Shown here: positions 59,707 to 64,000 of the stretch, one piece after another | Position numbering within the stretch: position 1 is the first letter of the stretch | How the letters are laid out: every line of letters starts with the position of its first letter | Source of the DNA: BOG-931 sp963781725 | GTDB taxonomy: Bacteria; Pseudomonadota; Alphaproteobacteria; Rhizobiales; Xanthobacteraceae | Length of the DNA: 64,000 bases | Assembly: GCA_963781725.1 (NCBI GenBank) | Contig: CAWAGV010000001.1 | Span: 1,054,001-1,118,000, forward strand | Direction: 5' to 3' | Program-made: the position numbers and the translations under genes | The notes under the pieces: model-generated | Databases searched by the model: none | What the model was told of the DNA's origin: nothing | Seen by the model: the letters and a program-made list of their open reading frames with translations, nothing else

Positions 59707-61231
59707 GAGACGGCAGCCGTTCGATGTCGAGTTCGGCTGCCATGATCTTGCGGTGCGCCTGATCCAGCCACGGCTGCAACGTGGCGACACGCTGCGAAAT
59801 CGTCGCGAAGTCGCGCCGGAACTCCGGCATCACCGCTTTGACCGCGTCGTAGATCGTCGTCTCGCTGACCGTGGTGAGCTGACGGTCGCGCACCACGACT
59901 CTGCCATCCACCATGACGTGGCGCACGCCGCGGCCCGCCTCGATGTGAACGAGCTGGCGCGCGGCGCTGTTCATCGGCGAAAAGCTCGGATCGCGGGTGT
60001 CGATCAGCGTCAGGTCGGCTTTGAACCCGGACGCAATCCGCCCGATGCTGCCGCCAAGCCGTGCGCCGTCCGCCCCAGCTTCGGTTGCCGCCTTCAATGC
60101 CGTCACGGCCTGCGGCGGCCCGGGAATCGGATCGCTCACGGCGGCGAGCAGCGTGAACAACTTCATCGCCACGAACATGTTCTGTGCATCGGAGCAACTG
60201 CAATTGTCGCAGCCGAGCCCGACGCGCACTCCCGCTTTCTGCAGGGTGCGGATCGGGGCGATGCCGCATTTCATTTTCAGGTTGCCCTGCGGGTTAAGCA
60301 CCACACCGGCGCCGTGTTCGCCCAACAGGTCGATTTCCGCGGCCGAAAGCCAGACGCTGTGGGCGAAATTCAGCCGCGGATCAAGCACGCCTTCCTCGGC
60401 CAGGCGTTTGACCAATAGGCCGCTGTAGTCCGGCAAGGTCAGGCGCGCCTGCAACGCCATGCCGCGCGATTCATAAATGTGGGTATAGACCGGAATATCG
60501 TAACGGCGAGCGAGTTCGATCGTCCGTTGCATCACCGCTGGCGAGCACCGCTCCGGCGCCGAGGGACCCAGCGCCCATGACACGCGCGGCGGCGCCGGCT
60601 GTTTCAGCCGCGTCGTCTCGAAATGGCCGATCAGGTCGAGCTTCCGCTCCGGCTCGGCAGCGGTAGACAACAGCGGATGCAATTCGGCAGGAAACGTGTC
60701 CTTCCAGAACGGAATGGTTTCAATGCCTTTGCGGTCGGCATATTGCAGAGCGAAGATGACGCGGACGCCGACCTCGTCGTAGGCCTTCATCACCGCATCC
60801 ATGTGACGATCCTCGTAAGGATAAAGCGTCAGCATGTCCTGGACGGTGGTCATACCGGAGCGCAGGCATTCGAGCGCGCCAAGCAAGGTCCGGGCATAGA
60901 CTTCTTCCGTGGACCGCGGCGGGTATTGCGGCGGCAGCGCATAAAGCCGCCAGGATTCCAGCGGCACCTCCTCCAGCGTGCCTTTGGCGAGCACGTCGTG
61001 GGAGTGGTAGTGCGCATTGACGAAACCCGGCAGCACCAGGTGATCGCGCGCGTCGATGGTCTCGAGGTTTGACGCGCCGTCGGTGCGGTAGCTTGACGAA
61101 ATGCCGGCGATCCTATCGCCGGCGACGGCGATATCGGCCTGCGGCGGCTCGTGCCAATCGCCATCGGGCGTAAAGACGCGGCCGCCCTTCAGCAGCACCG
61201 TGGTGCCGGAAGGAAGCTGTTCATCTGCCAT
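59696..61231 (-). CDS. Amidohydrolase, chlorohydrolase/deaminase-type (TrzN/AtzB-like)
   Basis: The 511-residue amidohydrolase has the N-terminal beta-sandwich, the HxH ligands in VNAHYHSHD, a His in YTHIYESRG, a His in FAHSVWLS and a C-terminal Asp in LGCDNCSCSD. It belongs to the group that deaminates or dechlorinates guanine-like or s-triazine compounds; the natural substrate is unknown. It begins 15 bases after the sensor-kinase stop on the same strand, so it is probably co-transcribed with the two-component genes. Confidence 0.85.
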   Translation of the reverse strand: MADEQLPSGTTVLLKGGRVFTPDGDWHEPPQADIAVAGDRIAGISSSYRTDGASNLETIDARDHLVLPGFVNAHYHSHDVLAKGTLEEVPLESWRLYALPPQYPPRSTEEVYARTLLGALECLRSGMTTVQDMLTLYPYEDRHMDAVMKAYDEVGVRVIFALQYADRKGIETIPFWKDTFPAELHPLLSTAAEPERKLDLIGHFETTRLKQPAPPRVSWALGPSAPERCSPAVMQRTIELARRYDIPVYTHIYESRGMALQARLTLPDYSGLLVKRLAEEGVLDPRLNFAHSVWLSAAEIDLLGEHGAGVVLNPQGNLKMKCGIAPIRTLQKAGVRVGLGCDNCSCSDAQNMFVAMKLFTLLAAVSDPIPGPPQAVTALKAATEAGADGARLGGSIGRIASGFKADLTLIDTRDPSFSPMNSAARQLVHIEAGRGVRHVMVDGRVVVRDRQLTTVSETTIYDAVKAVMPEFRRDFATISQRVATLQPWLDQAHRKIMAAELDIERLPSLSR

Positions 61232-61246
61232 GATCCAGACCGGTCG

Positions 61247-62677
61247 CTAGACCGGCACCCTCACTGTCGCCCGCAAGCCGCCCATCGGGCTATTGCCGAG
61301 CGTGATATCGCCGCCGTGGGACCGCGCAATATCACGCGCAATGGCGAGACCCAAGCCGGTACCGCCCTCGTCCTGATTGCGCGCATCGTCGAGCCGCAGG
61401 AACGGCTTGAACACGTCCTCGCGCAATTCCTGCGGAATGCCCGGCCCGTCATCGTCGATCGAAACCGTCAGCCAGCGGTGATCGCGATGCCCGGTGATCG
61501 ACACGGTTTTCGCATGCCGGCCGGCATTGGATACGAGATTGTAGATGCACCGCTTGAAGGCCGCCGGACGTACCGTCACCTCCGGAGGCCCGTGAAAGGC
61601 GACGGTGGCATTATGGCCGTGCCGCTCGGCGTCCGCCCACAGCTCCTCCAGCAACTCAGCGATATCGGTCGGCGCCGACTGCTCGCCGGTGTCGCCGCGC
61701 GCGAAGGCCAGATAGGCTTCGAGCATCGCCGCCATTTCATCGACGTCTTTCTTGATCGCTTCCACTTCGGAGCCGTCGCCGAGCAGCGCCAGTTCGAGCT
61801 TGAAACGCGTCAGCACCGTGCGCAGATCGTGCGATACGCCGGCCAGCATGGTGGTGCGCTGCTCCATGGCCCGCTCGATACGCACCTTCATTTCCAGGAA
61901 AGCCGCCGCCGCGCGCCGCACTTCGCGCGCGCCGCGCGGCCGGAAATTGACGACATCGCGGCCCTTGCCGAAATCTTCCGCGGCGTCGGCCAGCCGCACG
62001 ATCGGCTTGATCTGGTTGCGCAAGAACAGGATCGCAACGGTAAGCACGACCATCGAGATCAGCACCATCCACGACAGGAACATCCACGAATTGGAATTGT
62101 AGATGTCGCCGCGCGGCGCGAAGACGCGCATGATGGTGTCGTCGAGCTTGATGCGGATTTCGACGATCGAGGAGCGGCCGACGGTGTCGATCCAGAACGG
62201 CAGGCCGACCTGCTTGCGGATTTCATCGGACAGCGTCGCGTCGAGGGCAGAGAAGAACGGCTTCGCGCCGGGCGGAGGCAGATCCGTTCCCGGCAGGAAA
62301 TCGATCACAAGACCCAGCCGCTCCTGGGCGATGCGCCGCAACTGCGCCCGGTTGGGAGCCTGCGGCGAGGTCTTATAGACGTCGATAAGAGCGGCAATCT
62401 CCTGCGACACTGTCGACGACAGGTAATAGTTCACCACGCTCGATTGCCGCTCGATGAACAAGAAGGCGACGGCCGATTGAAGGATGACCATCGGCATGAT
62501 GATGATCAGCAGCGCACGCGCATAGAGGCCGGTCGGCATCACCGATCGCAGCCAGCGCGTGAACCGGTCCCATGGCCGCGTGATGTAACCGGACGCGCTC
62601 GTCACCGCATTCGCCGCGCTGACCAGCCGTCCCGCCGCGACACGCAACCGTCCGATGCTATCGTCGAGATTGACCAT
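61247..62677 (-). CDS. Sensor histidine kinase (EnvZ-like)
   Basis: The 476-residue kinase has two membrane helices (about residues 52-76 and 194-218) bounding a periplasmic sensor of about 120 residues, then a HAMP-like linker (RPRGAREVRRAAAAF), the phospho-acceptor H-box GVSHDLRTVLTRFKLEL (His near 292, with Val where Pro is usual) and a full ATPase domain (N-box NLVSNAGRHA, GTGLGLAIARDI). It should phosphorylate the upstream response regulator. It ends 15 bases before the amidohydrolase gene. Confidence 0.92.
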   Translation of the reverse strand: MVNLDDSIGRLRVAAGRLVSAANAVTSASGYITRPWDRFTRWLRSVMPTGLYARALLIIIMPMVILQSAVAFLFIERQSSVVNYYLSSTVSQEIAALIDVYKTSPQAPNRAQLRRIAQERLGLVIDFLPGTDLPPPGAKPFFSALDATLSDEIRKQVGLPFWIDTVGRSSIVEIRIKLDDTIMRVFAPRGDIYNSNSWMFLSWMVLISMVVLTVAILFLRNQIKPIVRLADAAEDFGKGRDVVNFRPRGAREVRRAAAAFLEMKVRIERAMEQRTTMLAGVSHDLRTVLTRFKLELALLGDGSEVEAIKKDVDEMAAMLEAYLAFARGDTGEQSAPTDIAELLEELWADAERHGHNATVAFHGPPEVTVRPAAFKRCIYNLVSNAGRHAKTVSITGHRDHRWLTVSIDDDGPGIPQELREDVFKPFLRLDDARNQDEGGTGLGLAIARDIARSHGGDITLGNSPMGGLRATVRVPV

Positions 62678-62697
62678 GCGATGTTCACAACAGGCGC

Positions 62698-63405
62698 TTA
62701 AAGCGCCGGCACCAGCCGGTAGCCGACGCCGCGTACGGTTTGGACGATCAACGGGTTGGTTGGGTCGCGCTCGATCTTGCGGCGCAGACGATTGACTTGC
62801 ACGTCCACAGTGCGTTCGCCGACAGCCTCGTTGTTTCCCGCCAACGCCTGCCGCGGCACGGTCTCGCCGACATTGGAGGTCAGGACCCGCAACATCTCAC
62901 GCTCACGATCCGTCAGGCGGATCACCTCCTCGCCGCGGCGCAATTCGCCGCTGGCGAGGTGAAAGACGAACGCTCCGAACCGCACGGATTCCACAGGCGT
63001 CGCCGCCGGCGGCTTCGTGCGTTTGAGGATATTGGCAATGCGCAGCGACAGTTCGCGCGGCTCGAACGGCTTCGACAGATAATCGTCGGCGCCGATCTCG
63101 AGCCCCATGATCCGGTTCTCCTTCTCGTCGCGCGCCGTGAGCATCAGGATCGGCACCGTCGAGCCGGTGCGGATGGCACGCGCGAGATCGAAACCGTTTT
63201 CGCCCGGCATCATGACGTCGAGGATCAGGAGATCGAACTTCAGGCCGTCGAGTTTGGCCCTGGCCTCGCGTGCGGTTTCCGCGGTGGAAACGCGATAGCC
63301 TTCGGCGACCAGGAAGCGGAGCAACAGTGCGCGGATGCGGCGATCGTCATCGACGACGAGAAGATGCGGCGCGTCGTCGGAAGGCGCTGCCGGGACCGCC
63401 GTCAT
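62698..63405 (-). CDS. OmpR/PetR-like response regulator
   Basis: The 235-residue regulator has a receiver domain (VVDDDRRIRALLLRFL, phospho-Asp in LILDVMMPGENG, Lys in YLSKPFEPREL) and an OmpR winged-helix DNA-binding domain ending in VQTVRGVGYRLVP. It is encoded directly after the MarR-family gene with an ATGA overlap, the same order as petP-petR of Rhodobacter capsulatus, where the pair is needed for cytochrome bc1-dependent growth. The target here is inferred only from that resemblance. Confidence 0.9.
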   Translation of the reverse strand: MTAVPAAPSDDAPHLLVVDDDRRIRALLLRFLVAEGYRVSTAETAREARAKLDGLKFDLLILDVMMPGENGFDLARAIRTGSTVPILMLTARDEKENRIMGLEIGADDYLSKPFEPRELSLRIANILKRTKPPAATPVESVRFGAFVFHLASGELRRGEEVIRLTDREREMLRVLTSNVGETVPRQALAGNNEAVGERTVDVQVNRLRRKIERDPTNPLIVQTVRGVGYRLVPAL

Positions 63406-63956
63406 GATCCATTGTCGCGGCCGCGCGGCCGCGCCCGGTCGGCGTTGGCGATCAGACGCAGCACGTGATCCCGGTCGTCGGTCATGCTGGCGAGAAAGCG
63501 GCGCGCGGCGTCGCGGGCGCCGGGGCCGAGTTCGCCGAGCACCCGCTCGATCCGGGCGGTCTGCATGCCGGCGAGCTGCAACGCCAGCGCCTCGCCCGAC
63601 GGGCTCGCATGCAGCAAACGCTGGCGGCGATCGACCGCGCCCTCGCGCTGCACGATATAGCCTTCATCGATGAGTTGTTTGAGCACGCGGCCAAGCGACT
63701 GCTTGGTGATTTTCAGGATGTCGAGCAGGTCGGCGACCTTGATGCCGGGATTGCGGTTGACGAAGTGCAGCACCCGGTGGTGAGCACGGCCGAAGCCGAG
63801 CTTGACCAACGCCTCGTCGGGATCGCCGACGAAATCGCGATAAGCGAAAAACAGCAACTCGATCAAATCCCAGTAAGGGTCATGGCCGGCCGCCGGAGCG
63901 GCAGGCGCGCCCTCACTGCGCGGGCTTCTGGAAGTGGTGATGCTGACGTCGGCCAT
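63402..63956 (-). CDS. MarR/PetP-like transcriptional regulator
   Basis: The 184-residue protein has a winged-helix MarR core: an N-terminal helix pair, the recognition region KVADLLDILKITKQSLGRVLKQLI, a wing with EGAVDRRQRLLHAS, and a C-terminal dimer helix. Order and overlap with the OmpR-type gene match PetP-PetR. A 15-base near-perfect dyad five bases before its start is probably its own operator. The N-terminal 25 residues are Ser/Pro/Ala-rich and probably disordered. Confidence 0.85.
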   Translation of the reverse strand: MADVSITTSRSPRSEGAPAAPAAGHDPYWDLIELLFFAYRDFVGDPDEALVKLGFGRAHHRVLHFVNRNPGIKVADLLDILKITKQSLGRVLKQLIDEGYIVQREGAVDRRQRLLHASPSGEALALQLAGMQTARIERVLGELGPGARDAARRFLASMTDDRDHVLRLIANADRARPRGRDNGS

Positions 63957-63960
63957 TTAG

Positions 63961-63975
63961 GTCAGTAGTATTGAC
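63961..63975. promoter_or_regulatory. Dyad upstream of the MarR/PetP-like gene, probable operator
   Basis: GTCAGTAGTATTGAC is symmetric except at one pair and the centre (GTCA...TGAC, TA...TA). It ends five bases before the ATG at 63956 and is of the right size for MarR autoregulation. Confidence 0.5.
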
Positions 63976-64000
63976 ATATTTTGCTGCGCCTGTTAAGCCA

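Noticed and set aside
1..64000. tRNA, rRNA, CRISPR array, phage or insertion-sequence genes
   Set aside because: No T-loop/cloverleaf signature, repeat-spacer array, transposase or phage gene was seen by reading; a tRNAscan and IS search would confirm.

Overview
The window is a gene-dense stretch of a GC-rich alphaproteobacterial chromosome. Hyphomicrobiales (Rhizobiales) fits best, probably the Bradyrhizobium / Rhodopseudomonas / Pseudolabrys side. The evidence is the TIGR03808-type and TIGR03809-type proteins, a DUF3551-like and a DUF2336 protein, GTTC-N7-GTTC SOS boxes upstream of an imuA-imuB-dnaE2 cassette, a PetP/PetR-like regulator pair, many tricarboxylate-transporter (Bug) binding proteins, and a liv operon ending in ridA. 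I saw no tRNA, rRNA, CRISPR array, phage gene or intact insertion sequence. Taxonomy is inferred from gene content only.

Layout. 1-5 kb: end of a GlsB-type membrane protein, small secreted or membrane-anchored proteins (one a nonsense-broken paralogue of its neighbour), a DUF1993 gene and a TetR regulator with a perfect dyad in its leader. 5-16.6 kb: dienelactone hydrolase, MBL-fold and carboxymuconolactone-decarboxylase-like proteins, glutathione peroxidase, two NMT1-type binding proteins without permeases, a DHA2 exporter, small membrane proteins, a RibD-like reductase, DUF6665 and DUF2336 proteins and a Tat-exported amidohydrolase. 16.9-25 kb: speD-speE, pirin, a cyclase-family hydrolase, meaB, a frameshifted pyroglutamyl-peptidase gene, a Tat beta-helix protein, a polar-amino-acid-type binding protein and a glycosyltransferase. 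25.3-33.3 kb: an Old Yellow Enzyme, an AT-rich spot with two perfect DnaA boxes, and the leftward operon livG-livF-livK-livK-livH-livM-ridA with two tandem binding-protein genes. 33.6-36.6 kb: an ECF sigma / anti-sigma pair and a second DHA2 exporter. 36.8-45.8 kb: amidohydrolase, a Mop-type molybdate-binding protein, scoAB, a hydroxyacid-dehydrogenase / M24-fold / Bug cluster, and an LsrF-like aldolase. 46-52 kb: imuA-imuB-dnaE2 under two SOS boxes. 52.4-61.2 kb: tctB-tctA, htpG, a GST, a Bug protein, a second Old Yellow Enzyme and a deaminase-type amidohydrolase. 61.2-64 kb: MarR / response regulator / sensor kinase operon.

How it fits together. Much of the window serves uptake and breakdown of organic acids and aromatic or cyclic compounds: five binding proteins without adjacent permeases, a TctBA membrane pair, a complete branched-chain-type ABC importer, two ene-reductases, three amidohydrolases, dienelactone hydrolase, tautomerase and 3-oxoacid CoA-transferase. 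A second theme is stress: the SOS mutagenesis cassette, ECF sigma, HtpG, glutathione peroxidase and GST. Most genes belong to known families, and I did not find a clearly new multi-gene system. The points most worth checking are the double DnaA-box AT-rich locus near 26.4-26.9 kb, the paired operator-like dyads around the TetR gene, two broken genes, the duplicated livK, and an M24-fold enzyme that has lost most metal ligands.
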